Below are positions 1-7,040 of a stretch of 10,754 bases of DNA, piece by piece (the stretch's first letter is position 1; each line of letters begins with the position of its first letter). The notes beneath the pieces were generated by a model. The model searched no databases. It worked only from the letters and a program-made list of their open reading frames with translations, and had not been told where the DNA came from. The stretch is from the NCBI GenBank assembly GCA_050292445.1, contig JBNKLQ010000221.1, positions 1 to 10,754 on the forward strand. The letters are read 5' to 3'. This DNA is from Leptofilum sp050292445. GTDB lineage: Bacteria > Chloroflexota > Anaerolineae > Promineifilales > Promineifilaceae. Made by a program: the position numbers and the translations under genes.

Positions 1-273
1 CTCGCGAACGTGGTATTTTACATCTTCTACTTCTTCGTCGTGCAAAATTTCGCCTTTCAGGGTCAAAACATCATCTTCCAGCGTAATTTCCAAATCATCT
101 GGATTGATGCCGGGAACGGTTGCCTTAACCAGATAGTTGTCATCATTTTCGGCTACATCTAAGGCAACGCTCCATTCGGTTGCGCTGCGAGTTTCTGGCC
201 GTTCAAACAAACGATCAAACTCATTAAATAAATTAACGGGATTCATTGGGGTCCAACGAACTAATTTTGCCAT
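1..273 (-). CDS. Hsp20/alpha-crystallin small heat shock protein (5' part, runs off left edge)
   Basis: The first 91 codons of a small heat-shock protein are visible; the 3' end lies beyond base 1. Family role: an ATP-independent holdase chaperone that binds unfolding proteins in the cytoplasm. The protein begins MAKLVRWTPMNPVNLFNEFD, a typical N-terminal arm. The start of the alpha-crystallin domain follows (W-x-V-A-L-D-V-A-E, then VPGINPDDLEITLEDDVLTL and KGE at about residues 53-75), which is diagnostic of the Hsp20 fold. The ATG at 273-271 is preceded on the minus strand by AAGGAG about 8 bases upstream, which supports this start. A paired palindrome (307-369) lies only 33 bases upstream of the start, so the promoter must be inside it, beyond it, or squeezed between them. 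No CIRCE-like element was seen. Confidence 0.93.
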   Translation of the reverse strand, partial: MAKLVRWTPMNPVNLFNEFDRLFERPETRSATEWSVALDVAENDDNYLVKATVPGINPDDLEITLEDDVLTLKGEILHDEEVEDVKYHVRE

Positions 274-306
274 CTTACACACTCCTTAATTGTTGTTGAA
301 TCGGGG

Positions 307-369
307 AGGTGACAGCCACTCAAAAATATCATTTAGTTTAAGTACCTGTACAACAAGTGGCTGTCACCT
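307..369. repeat. Paired inverted repeat, 14-bp perfect arms
   Basis: Arm aggtgacagccact (307-320) is matched exactly in inverted orientation by agtggctgtcacct (356-369), with a 35-base AT-rich spacer. The arms share the outer letters aggtg...cact with the repeats at 493-557 and 3487-3535 and have the same layout, so it is probably a divergent relative. It lies directly upstream of the Hsp20 gene. A weak promoter-like pair on the minus strand (TTGTAC, 17 bases, GATATT) falls inside the spacer, but the match is poor. Confidence 0.8.
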
Positions 370-492
370 GCACCATTGTTTTTAACGTTACGGGCTTTAT
401 TTTTGTGCAGAAGTGTAAGAAAAATATATGCGTGATGTTAGAAGTTCATCGGAGAAATATAGATTTTTTGTTAACGGCCGTTTCCAGTGTCT

Positions 493-557
493 AGGTGCGA
501 CGCACTTGAACAAACCCTATTGGCAAACAGACAGCCTGGGGTAAGTGCGTTGCACCT
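493..557. repeat. Paired palindrome, aggtgcgacgcactt family, copy 1
   Basis: Arm aggtgcgacgcactt (493-507) pairs with aagtgcgttgcacct (543-557) with one mismatch over 15 bp, and the spacer is 35 bases. Each arm is itself nearly palindromic (about 7-bp stem around one base, with a G-T wobble). The DNA could therefore form either two small hairpins or one long one. A second copy is at 3487-3535. It lies downstream of the deacetylase gene, whose stop is at 582-584. Confidence 0.85.
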
Positions 558-581
558 CCGAAAGAGAACGCATTTGCCTCC

Positions 582-1676
582 TTATTCTTCAAACTGCAAG
601 TTCGCCAGATCGATAAACTCACCCAACGGCGTATTGTTGCGGATGCGCAGGCGCGGCCAGGTAAACCGGTTTTCAAAGCCAAAATCGGCACCGGGCGCTG
701 TGGTAACTGCTCCCCAAAAATCGAGGCGTTGGAGCAAGGCTATGACGTTGTCATCGTAGCGGCCTGAGGGATAGGCGAAGTAGCGAGGCGTGTAGCCAAT
801 GTGCGCGGCCAGCGTTTCTTGTGGCCCTAGAATCTCCCAGATTAAAAAATCATCTTCACGGGCGCGCAGGTCAGAATGGGTGCGGGAGTGTGGTTCAAAG
901 CGATGTCCCGCTGCGGCCATCTCCTCGATCATAAGCCAGTTCATATAGCCCGCCTGGTTGTTGTCGATGAATTCGGTGGGAATAAAGAAGGTTCCCACAA
1001 AGCCAAATTCCTGCAGGATGGGGTAGGCTGTTTGGTAAATATCAAGGTAGCCATCATCAAAAGTAAGGACAACTGGTTTGGAGGGCAGTGGCTCCTGGGT
1101 GGTGATAGCCCGGGAAAGCGTGTAAAAGTCGACAGGTGTGTAGCCATTGTCGGCCAGATATTGCATTTGTGCTCGAAACTTATCTGGGGCCACTGAGAGG
1201 CCTGTGCGGTAAACGTCGGCATCCTCCGGGGGCACGCTAATGTAATGATACATGAGGATGGGGACGCGCACGGTGATGCTGATGCCATCTTGCGGAGTAG
1301 GCAAGGGCGGTGGGGGTAAGGTTGCTGTTGGCGGCAGCGTTGCGGTGGCTGTCCACAAGGGATTGGGTGTGATGCTGGGCGTAGGGGTTTGTGTCGCTGT
1401 GGCTGTGGCTGTTGGTGACGGTGTTTGGGTAGGCGTAGGGGAATTTGTAGCTGTAGCAGTAGGGGCGATGGTGGGGGTGTTGGCCACGGTGGCCAGGACA
1501 TTAGATTCGGCGGTGGGGGTGTTGGCGATGGCTACGGCCGTTGCCGGGTCATCCCCGCCACTCAGCACGGCACCCATGATAAACAGAACCACAATCAGCA
1601 GCATAAAAGAGCCAAACAGGCCACTGCTGCGGCTGGGGGCTGGGTCGTGAGTGTCCAGATTTTGCGCCATAGGCAT
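582..1676 (-). CDS. Membrane-anchored polysaccharide deacetylase (NodB domain, carbohydrate esterase 4 type)
   Basis: Predicted metal-dependent deacetylase acting outside the membrane on an N- or O-acetylated polysaccharide; the substrate cannot be read from the sequence. Residues 22-39 form one membrane helix. Residues 53-128 are a Thr/Pro/Ala-rich linker of short TPT/TAT units that would hold the enzyme away from the membrane. The NodB domain covers about 137-364. Motif 1 is TFDDG (205-209; base and metal aspartates D207 and D208). Motif 2 is HSRTH (H263 and H267, metal ligands). Motif 3 is R298-YFAYPSG. A start two codons later (ATG at 1670-1668) is equally possible, since neither has a clear ribosome binding site. 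It is divergent from the sigma factor gene across 138 bases. Confidence 0.9.
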   Translation of the reverse strand: MPMAQNLDTHDPAPSRSSGLFGSFMLLIVVLFIMGAVLSGGDDPATAVAIANTPTAESNVLATVANTPTIAPTATATNSPTPTQTPSPTATATATQTPTPSITPNPLWTATATLPPTATLPPPPLPTPQDGISITVRVPILMYHYISVPPEDADVYRTGLSVAPDKFRAQMQYLADNGYTPVDFYTLSRAITTQEPLPSKPVVLTFDDGYLDIYQTAYPILQEFGFVGTFFIPTEFIDNNQAGYMNWLMIEEMAAAGHRFEPHSRTHSDLRAREDDFLIWEILGPQETLAAHIGYTPRYFAYPSGRYDDNVIALLQRLDFWGAVTTAPGADFGFENRFTWPRLRIRNNTPLGEFIDLANLQFEE

Positions 1677-1762
1677 GGAGCTTAATGGAGTGAGAAACGG
1701 CCGTCAAGCACGATTCATCAACGGTTTAACGACGGGTTTTGTTAGGCAGGCAATAGGGCATC

Positions 1763-1771
1763 TGTTATACT
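1763..1771 (+). promoter_or_regulatory. Possible extended -10 promoter of the sigma factor gene
   Basis: TGTTATACT fits the extended -10 pattern (TGn followed by a TATAAT-like hexamer) about 44 bases before the sigma factor TTG start. No good -35 box is present at the usual distance. The call rests on sequence match and position only. Confidence 0.3.
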
Positions 1772-1814
1772 GCACTCCCGCAATATTTGAGTTGGATTGT
1801 AGGAAGAGGCAACG

Positions 1815-2432
1815 TTGAGTTCATCCATTGACGAGAAAGCGCTGATAGAGCGCGCCAAGGAAGATAAAGAAGCGTTTGGGCAGCTTTATGAGATTTACGT
1901 TGATCGTATCTATAATTATGTCTACTACCGCACAGGGAACGCTGCTGACGCAGAAGATTTAACGGCCAAGATTTTTGTGCGGGCCATGAAGCATATCCCC
2001 CGCTATCAAGACAAAGGCGTGCCTTTTTCTGCCTGGCTTTACCGTATCGCCCATAATTTGGTGGCCAATTGGCATCGAGACAATAGTCGTCGCCAGATGA
2101 TTGCCCTGGATGATATTACCCATTGGCATGTGGGGGATGAAAGCCCGGAGTTTGCCACACAGCTTATGGAAGACAAGGCATTGCTGTTAGCCGCGATTCG
2201 TCGCTTACCGTCTGACCGGCAAGAGCTGCTCATTCTCAAGTTTGTGGAACGTCTGTCGAATGCGGAAATCGGGGATATTATGGGGCGTAGTGAGGGGGCG
2301 ATCAAGTCGCTGTATCATCGGACCTTGCTTTCGCTGCGGGAGGATTTGTTTGAACGGAACGGCCGTTCGCCTACCGTTGCCACACCTTCCCGAAAATCCT
2401 TTTTTAGACGGCCGTTTTCCCGAAATCGTTAA
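1815..2432 (+). CDS. ECF-type RNA polymerase sigma factor
   Basis: A 205-residue sigma-70 family protein with only regions 2 and 4, as in extracytoplasmic-function (ECF) sigma factors that redirect RNA polymerase to stress or envelope promoters. Region 2 is at about 20-88 (FGQLYEIYVDRIYNYVYYRT, then DAEDLTAKIFVRA and FSAWLYRIAHNLVANWHRD). Region 4 is at about 122-178 (LPSDRQELLILKFVERLSNA, EIGDIMGRSEGAIKSLYHRT). The start is TTG at 1815, preceded by the purine-rich AGGAAGAGG. The tail (about 180-205) is basic and contains two ACGGCCGT words, at 2359 and 2408. No anti-sigma factor is recognisable beside it. The next plus-strand gene is a membrane protein without a visible anti-sigma motif, so its target regulon is unknown. 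Confidence 0.92.
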   Translation: MSSSIDEKALIERAKEDKEAFGQLYEIYVDRIYNYVYYRTGNAADAEDLTAKIFVRAMKHIPRYQDKGVPFSAWLYRIAHNLVANWHRDNSRRQMIALDDITHWHVGDESPEFATQLMEDKALLLAAIRRLPSDRQELLILKFVERLSNAEIGDIMGRSEGAIKSLYHRTLLSLREDLFERNGRSPTVATPSRKSFFRRPFSRNR

Positions 2433-2473
2433 CGCAAGAAAGCAGCTGTGACTTTTGCTTGACAACTGGTTTG

Positions 2474-2482
2474 TGCTAAAAT
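2474..2482 (+). promoter_or_regulatory. Possible extended -10 element upstream of the membrane protein gene
   Basis: TGCTAAAAT matches an extended -10 element (TGn + TAAAAT). A perfect TTGACA lies at 2459-2464, but the gap between them is only 12 bases, too short for a normal -35/-10 pair. If used, it would give a leader of about 175 bases before the TTG start at 2664. That leader contains an imperfect dyad centred on AGGATCCT (2563-2570) flanked by TATA-rich arms. Confidence 0.3.
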
Positions 2483-2663
2483 CCACAAACGAGGCAGAAC
2501 AACTCAAATTCGCTTTACTTAAAGCAACATTAAATGCAAAATAGAGTCGATTTATATATGGAAGGATCCTCTCTATAAAGCATCTGACCAGAAACTCACA
2601 TTTTGACGACCGGAGCCGTCTCGCAAAAATGCTGTTTGTGAGGCCTCGGTAGGAGAAGAACTC

Positions 2664-3458
2664 TTGAACAAACCTGAGTCTTGGAAAACATGGGTGCCTT
2701 TACTTGGCCTGTTGGTTTTGTTTGGGTTAGTAACGGCCGTATGGCCAGCATTGGCCAACGCATTTGAGCTTCCCAGTTTTGGTGGTGGTCCTTCTACCAG
2801 AATCCCGTATGAGCCTGAACCAATTAGTTTAGAAGCATTAAAGGCGACGCTGGTTGCTTCGCCATTACCCGCGTCTCTGGCTGAAGCCGTGCCCGAGACC
2901 ATCTCACCGTTTGTGGCCATTGGCGTGGTGACGGTGGTGGTTATTGTGTTGATTGTGGGTGTTGGTGCTGTTTTGTCATTCCTCATCAAGCTCCTAGCGG
3001 GCATACGCGACAATACATTGGGCAGCGAGGCTTACCAACAACACCAGCAGGCGTTGGAACAAAGGCAAAAAGAGCAAGTAAAGCAGATGCGAGACGGCCG
3101 TACCACACACCCTCAACCATCCCACAACATGCCGCGCTGGTCAGTTGTTAGCAATACGCTTATCGCCTTAATGTTTGTGGGGTTTGCCACAATGGTTGTG
3201 GTCCGCAACTTCTTCCCGGAAGGGGTTACGGAGATAGACGGCCGTATTGTGAGTGTCACTGGTCCAGCCTTTGCCGTAACAGCCTTAATCACCCTGGTTG
3301 TGATAGGTCTTCGTTTACGGCCGCACAAAATTGAGGCAGTTGATGAAACTGATTCCGGCAGAATCCCCTGGGATTTTATCGCCGTGCTAATCACCGGACT
3401 TATCATGTTGGGCCTGGGCATTGGCTTTATGGCCTATATTAATGCGGCACCTGCCTGA
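2664..3458 (+). CDS. Uncharacterised five-helix membrane protein heading the oxidase cluster
   Basis: I do not recognise this 264-residue protein. It starts with TTG at 2664, eight bases after a good AGGAG (2651-2655). Likely membrane helices are at about 11-29, 83-107, 160-181, 200-217 and 236-258. Between helices 1 and 2 is a Pro/Glu-rich stretch, and after helix 2 a charged, Gln-rich segment (about 121-150, including EQRQKEQVKQMRDGR). No Cys-pair, His cluster or haem-binding motif stands out. It lies 132 bases upstream of coxB on the same strand, with a paired palindrome between them. Its position suggests a role in caa3 oxidase assembly, structure or regulation, but that is inferred from neighbourhood only. 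It carries ACGGCCGT words at 2733, 3094 and 3238. Confidence 0.75.
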   Translation: MNKPESWKTWVPLLGLLVLFGLVTAVWPALANAFELPSFGGGPSTRIPYEPEPISLEALKATLVASPLPASLAEAVPETISPFVAIGVVTVVVIVLIVGVGAVLSFLIKLLAGIRDNTLGSEAYQQHQQALEQRQKEQVKQMRDGRTTHPQPSHNMPRWSVVSNTLIALMFVGFATMVVVRNFFPEGVTEIDGRIVSVTGPAFAVTALITLVVIGLRLRPHKIEAVDETDSGRIPWDFIAVLITGLIMLGLGIGFMAYINAAPA

Positions 3459-3486
3459 GTTAAACGTAAACACTTTGTAACTATAC

Positions 3487-3535
3487 AGGTGCGACGCACT
3501 CCCCTAAAACTCGCTAAATAAAGTGCGTTGCGCCT
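3487..3535. repeat. Paired palindrome, aggtgcgacgcact family, copy 2
   Basis: Arm aggtgcgacgcact (3487-3500) pairs with agtgcgttgcgcct (3522-3535) with two mismatches over 14 bp; the spacer is 21 bases. Both arms are near-identical to those at 493-557, but the spacer is shorter and unrelated, so the arms rather than the spacer are conserved. It sits between the membrane protein gene and coxB and ends 55 bases before the chosen coxB start. Confidence 0.85.
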
Positions 3536-3590
3536 AAAATACCTAAACTGATTCAACCTAATAATTGAGCGTTTGAAGGATAAAAAAGCT

Positions 3591-4652
3591 ATGGGAAAAT
3601 TCAAGCATGCACTCGCAGTTACTGCGCTCACGCTTGTATCAGCTGTGGGATTGTACTTCCTGTTTAGATGGATGTTCACCCTACCCACGGCGGCAAGTAC
3701 ACAGGCTGAGCCTATCGACACCATGTTCCAAAGCCACTTCATGATGATGGCCTTCTTGTTTGCCTTCATTATGGTGATCATGCTCTATTCCGTTGTTGTT
3801 TTTCGCCGTCGCCCTGATGACCTGGAGGATGGCCCCCATGTGCATGGCCACACCGGTCTGGAAATTGCCTGGACCGTGATTCCCACCATTATTGTCGTGG
3901 GTTTTGGTATTTATGGCACCATCGTGCTGGGTGATATTACCAGTAAGCAAGACAACGAAATGGTTGTTTCTGTTGTGGGGCAGCAATGGTCTTGGAACTT
4001 TGAATATCCCGAACAAGACGTGCAATCTGCGCGACTTGTACTGCCTGTTGGCCAACCGGTGCTGCTAGAGCTGCAATCAGAAGATGTGCTTCACTCTTTC
4101 TGGGTGCCGGAATTCCGGGTGAAACAAGACCTGGTACCCGGGGTAGTAAAGAATTTGCGTATTACGCCGACAGAACTTGGCAGCTACCGGCTGCGCTGCG
4201 CCGAAATTTGTGGTTCAAGCCATTCGCAAATGTTAGCTGATGTGGAAGTCGTCTCCCAGGCAGACTTCGAGCAATTTCTCATCGATTCTGCCTTCCGCTA
4301 TTCAGATTTATCACCTGAAGAACGGGGACAGCAATTTTATATTGAGTTAGGCTGTAGAGGCTGTCACTCTCTAGATGGCACAGCTGTCGTAGGCCCAACC
4401 TGGCAGGGTATCTACTTGCGCCAGGAAGCACTAACTGATGGCACAACAGTAACTGTTGATGAGGAATATATTCGCAACTCAATCCTAAATCCCGATGCTC
4501 AAATTGTGCAGGGATTTAACCCTGGCGTTATGTCTGCACAAAATTATGACACGCGAATTCCTGATCTAGAAGCGCAGATTTTGGCTAGTGAAGGGGCAGA
4601 CCTGGATGTCATTGCGGACATCATTGCTTTCATGCAAACGTTGGACCAGTAA
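3591..4652 (+). CDS. coxB: caa3-type cytochrome c oxidase subunit II with fused cytochrome c domain
   Basis: Accepts electrons through a C-terminal haem c and passes them via the dinuclear CuA centre to subunit I. The 353 residues contain an N-terminal signal-like helix (8-27) and two membrane helices (47-71, 93-113, with LEIAWTVIPTIIV). The periplasmic cupredoxin domain has QQWSWNFEYP (the aromatic electron-entry region at 131-140). The CuA ligands are H168, C203, E205, C207, H211 and M214 (CAEICGSSHSQM). A cytochrome c domain follows with CRGCH at 255-259 and probable axial M314 (NPGVM). I chose ATG 3591 because AAGGA (3576-3580) sits ten bases before it. A TTG six codons earlier (3573) has no binding site. 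Only 21 bases separate it from coxA. Confidence 0.96.
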   Translation: MGKFKHALAVTALTLVSAVGLYFLFRWMFTLPTAASTQAEPIDTMFQSHFMMMAFLFAFIMVIMLYSVVVFRRRPDDLEDGPHVHGHTGLEIAWTVIPTIIVVGFGIYGTIVLGDITSKQDNEMVVSVVGQQWSWNFEYPEQDVQSARLVLPVGQPVLLELQSEDVLHSFWVPEFRVKQDLVPGVVKNLRITPTELGSYRLRCAEICGSSHSQMLADVEVVSQADFEQFLIDSAFRYSDLSPEERGQQFYIELGCRGCHSLDGTAVVGPTWQGIYLRQEALTDGTTVTVDEEYIRNSILNPDAQIVQGFNPGVMSAQNYDTRIPDLEAQILASEGADLDVIADIIAFMQTLDQ

Positions 4653-4673
4653 TAGGGCCAAGGAAGTGAACAT

Positions 4674-6824
4674 ATGACTACACTATTAAAGATTGTTCGT
4701 TCGAGATTTGCCTTCGCCGTTGTAGCGGCCGTTTTTGGCGGTGTTGTGGGGGCTTTGCTGGCGGCTATTGTCCAGGTTGTCTTTACCCTGGAGCCAATCG
4801 CCAACTTTATTAAGTTCCTGCTGCAATTCTTGTTAATTCCAACGGCCGTAATTGATTCCATCTATCCGGTACTCATCAATGTCATTTCTGTGCTGCTTAT
4901 CGCAGGCCATGTCATTGTTGGCCTGGGCAGTGGCCTTGGCTTGTTCCAAAACATGCGATTAGGTCGCTTCCTCTATTTTGCCTCCGAAACATCCTTTGTT
5001 TGGGGACTAACCGGACAGGTAACCGCCTTCTTTATCGGCAATGGCCTGGTCAACGGCATCCGTGCTCTGGCTGGGTTAGAAACAGGTTTGCTCAATGAGC
5101 CTGCCGTCGTCTTTGGTGCAATTCTAAGCGTTATCGGCTCACTAATAGGCGCGGGTGTCCTTACCGACTGGCTACTGTGGATTGGTGGACACAAAACGCC
5201 CCTGAAGCATGGTACACCAGAAGGCAAGCCAGAGTGGTTCCGTTACCTCACTGTAGACGTAAACCATAAGGTCATTGGTATTCAGTATGGCATTACCAGC
5301 ATCCTGGTTCTGTTTGTTGGCGGTATTTTTGCCATTGTTTTCCGCTTAGAGCTGTCCCAACCGGGCATGCAGTTCCTGAATTTCGATCAATACAATACGC
5401 TGTTTAGTGCCCACGGCATCGTGATGATTGCCAGTATTTTGCTAGGCGTTGGGGCTATGAGTAACTATCTGGTGCCCCTGATGATTGGGGCTTCAGACAT
5501 GGCCTTCCCCCGCTTGAATGCCTTTAGCTACTGGATTGGTGTCCCCTCAGTAGTGCTAATTTTGGCCGGTATGGCCATTGGCGGCTGGGACACGGGCTGG
5601 GTTGGCTATGCACCGCTTTCACTCCGTGCTCCCTTGGGCGTTCAGCTGTTCTTGCTTGGCTTTTATATGAACGGTTTTTCGTCCATTGCTAGCGCCATCA
5701 ACATTATCGTTTCGACTATCACCATGCGGGCCAAGGGAATGAGCCTGTTTCGCATGCCCATTTTTGTCTGGGCCGCCGTGGCAGCGGCGCTCATTCAGTT
5801 TACGGCTACCCAAACCGTTGGTGTGGCCCTGAGCATGACCATCGCCGAACGAACGTTGGGCTTTACCTTCTTTAACCCGGCAAACGGCGGTGATCCCATT
5901 TTGTATCAGCATCTATTCTGGTTCTATTCGCACCCGGTGGTGTACGTGTTTGTTTTGCCAGGGTTAGGGGTGATTAGTGAACTGCTGCCGGTATTCTCGC
6001 GCAAGCCGCTGTTTGGCTACCGCTGGATTGCCTTATCCAGTTTGGGTATCGCTCTCGTTGGCTTTTTAGTGTGGGCTCACCACATGTTTGTTTCCGGCAT
6101 GAGCGATGCGCTACGCATCCCCTTCATGATTTCAACCATGTTTGTGGCTATTCCGACTGGCGTTAAATTCTTTAGCTGGGTGGCCACCATTTGGGAAGGT
6201 AAGCTTTCTTTTGAAACACCGATGCTCTTTGTGCTTGGCTCCATCTCAGTCTTTTTAATTGGGGGTATTAGTGGCCCAATTTTGGGAACCATCCCCACCG
6301 ACATGCATCTGCATGACAGCTACTGGGTGGTAGGGCATTTTCATGCCACGATGTTTGGCGGCTTTATCTTCCCCTTCTGTGCAGCCTTGTATTATTGGTA
6401 TCCAAAAATCACCGGGCATATGTACAAAGAATCTTTGGGAAAGCTTCATTTTTGGCTGATGGTGCCTGGCTTCTGGGTGATGAGTTTTGGCCAGATGAGC
6501 GTGGGTATTTTAGGCATGAATCGCCGTTATGCTGATTATGAGCCGAGCCTGGGCATTGGCAATACACAAATTCTGATCACGCTGTCGGCGTTGGTAATTG
6601 GCTGGTCGCTTTTGATTATGGTATACAATTTTATTGCCAGTACACGCACAGAGCCTGTTGCCGACACCAATCCGTGGCGCTCTCGCTCACCTGAATGGCA
6701 AACACCAACGCCAATACCCGAGTTCAACTATGATACGCCATTTGAGGTGGTCGGTGATCCATACGATTATGGTTTGGCTTCGTCGCAATATCTCAATATG
6801 GCACCAGCCGCTGCTGGAGATTAA
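4674..6824 (+). CDS. coxA: Cytochrome c oxidase subunit I (A2-type haem-copper oxidase) with N-terminal membrane extension
   Basis: Catalytic subunit that reduces O2 to water and pumps protons. The core begins near residue 187 (WFRYLTVDVNHKVIG). Visible key residues: low-spin haem ligand H247 (SAHG) and H557; haem a3 ligand H555 (GHFH); CuB ligands H420, H469 and H470; cross-linking Tyr Y424; Mg-site H547-D548; K-channel lysine K498; D-channel D275 with N264 and N282; and R617-R618. In helix VI the sequence is YSHPVVY (418-424). The usual glutamate (HPEVY) is Val422, and Y418-S419 match the YS signature of A2-type oxidases such as Rhodothermus caa3. Residues 1-185 are an extra hydrophobic region with about four or five helices that is not part of the normal subunit. 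Start ATG 4674 follows AAGGAAG (4660-4666). The stop TAA overlaps the binding site of coxD. Confidence 0.97.
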   Translation: MTTLLKIVRSRFAFAVVAAVFGGVVGALLAAIVQVVFTLEPIANFIKFLLQFLLIPTAVIDSIYPVLINVISVLLIAGHVIVGLGSGLGLFQNMRLGRFLYFASETSFVWGLTGQVTAFFIGNGLVNGIRALAGLETGLLNEPAVVFGAILSVIGSLIGAGVLTDWLLWIGGHKTPLKHGTPEGKPEWFRYLTVDVNHKVIGIQYGITSILVLFVGGIFAIVFRLELSQPGMQFLNFDQYNTLFSAHGIVMIASILLGVGAMSNYLVPLMIGASDMAFPRLNAFSYWIGVPSVVLILAGMAIGGWDTGWVGYAPLSLRAPLGVQLFLLGFYMNGFSSIASAINIIVSTITMRAKGMSLFRMPIFVWAAVAAALIQFTATQTVGVALSMTIAERTLGFTFFNPANGGDPILYQHLFWFYSHPVVYVFVLPGLGVISELLPVFSRKPLFGYRWIALSSLGIALVGFLVWAHHMFVSGMSDALRIPFMISTMFVAIPTGVKFFSWVATIWEGKLSFETPMLFVLGSISVFLIGGISGPILGTIPTDMHLHDSYWVVGHFHATMFGGFIFPFCAALYYWYPKITGHMYKESLGKLHFWLMVPGFWVMSFGQMSVGILGMNRRYADYEPSLGIGNTQILITLSALVIGWSLLIMVYNFIASTRTEPVADTNPWRSRSPEWQTPTPIPEFNYDTPFEVVGDPYDYGLASSQYLNMAPAAAGD

Positions 6825-6836
6825 GGAGAATTTAAC

Positions 6837-7040
6837 GTGAGTGAATTGAAAGCATCCGCCCAGCGCACCGGTTTATACGTGTTTTTGACGCTGTTGGTTC
6901 TAACAGTTGCAGAATCAATTATTGGTGGGTTAGCAACGCCGATTACGGTTTTACTGATTATTATTGCCTTGGTGAAGGCGGCTTTGATTGTTTACTTTTT
7001 TATGCATGTGTATCGCTTATGGCGTGAGGAGAGTCATTGA
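6837..7040 (+). CDS. coxD: Small cytochrome c oxidase subunit IV (prokaryotic COX4/CyoD-like)
   Basis: A 67-residue protein with two membrane helices (about 11-32 and 36-57) and the ending KAALIVYFFMHVYRLWRE. The K-A-A-L-I-V-x-x-F-M-H pattern is typical of the prokaryotic subunit IV family. The subunit has no redox centre and is thought to stabilise subunits I and III. GTG start at 6837, eight bases after AAGGAG (6823-6828), which itself overlaps the coxA stop. The stop TGA (7038-7040) shares its last base with the coxC ATG, indicating translational coupling. Confidence 0.9.
   Translation: MSELKASAQRTGLYVFLTLLVLTVAESIIGGLATPITVLLIIIALVKAALIVYFFMHVYRLWREESH

Noticed and set aside
307..557. 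Inverted repeats as rho-independent terminators
   Set aside because: They are not followed by a T-tract, and the spacers of 35 bases make poor terminator loops. The same design recurs at promoter-side and gene-end positions.
941..1501. Second minus-strand open frame of 186 codons inside the deacetylase
   Set aside because: It is an overlapping frame of a gene with intact NodB motifs. Its Pro/Gln/His-rich content is the shifted linker, with no domain features.
1252..1650. Plus-strand open frame rich in Val/Gly
   Set aside because: It is the antisense of the Thr/Pro linker of the deacetylase. The GTG/GCG/GGG pattern is a by-product of the repetitive linker codons.
2459..2482. TTGACA plus TAAAAT as a standard promoter
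   Set aside because: The spacing is 12 bases, too short for a normal -35/-10 pair. Only the extended -10 was kept, at low confidence.
493..3535. Possible CRISPR repeats
   Set aside because: There are only two distant copies in paired inverted form, with no regular direct repeats or spacers and no cas genes.
3573..3590. TTG at 3573 as the coxB start
   Set aside because: No binding site precedes it, while the GAAGGA just inside this stretch is well placed for ATG 3591.
7037..7039. TTG at 7037 as the coxC start
   Set aside because: AGGAG at 7027-7031 would be only five bases away. ATG 7040 has eight-base spacing and the usual TGATG coupling.
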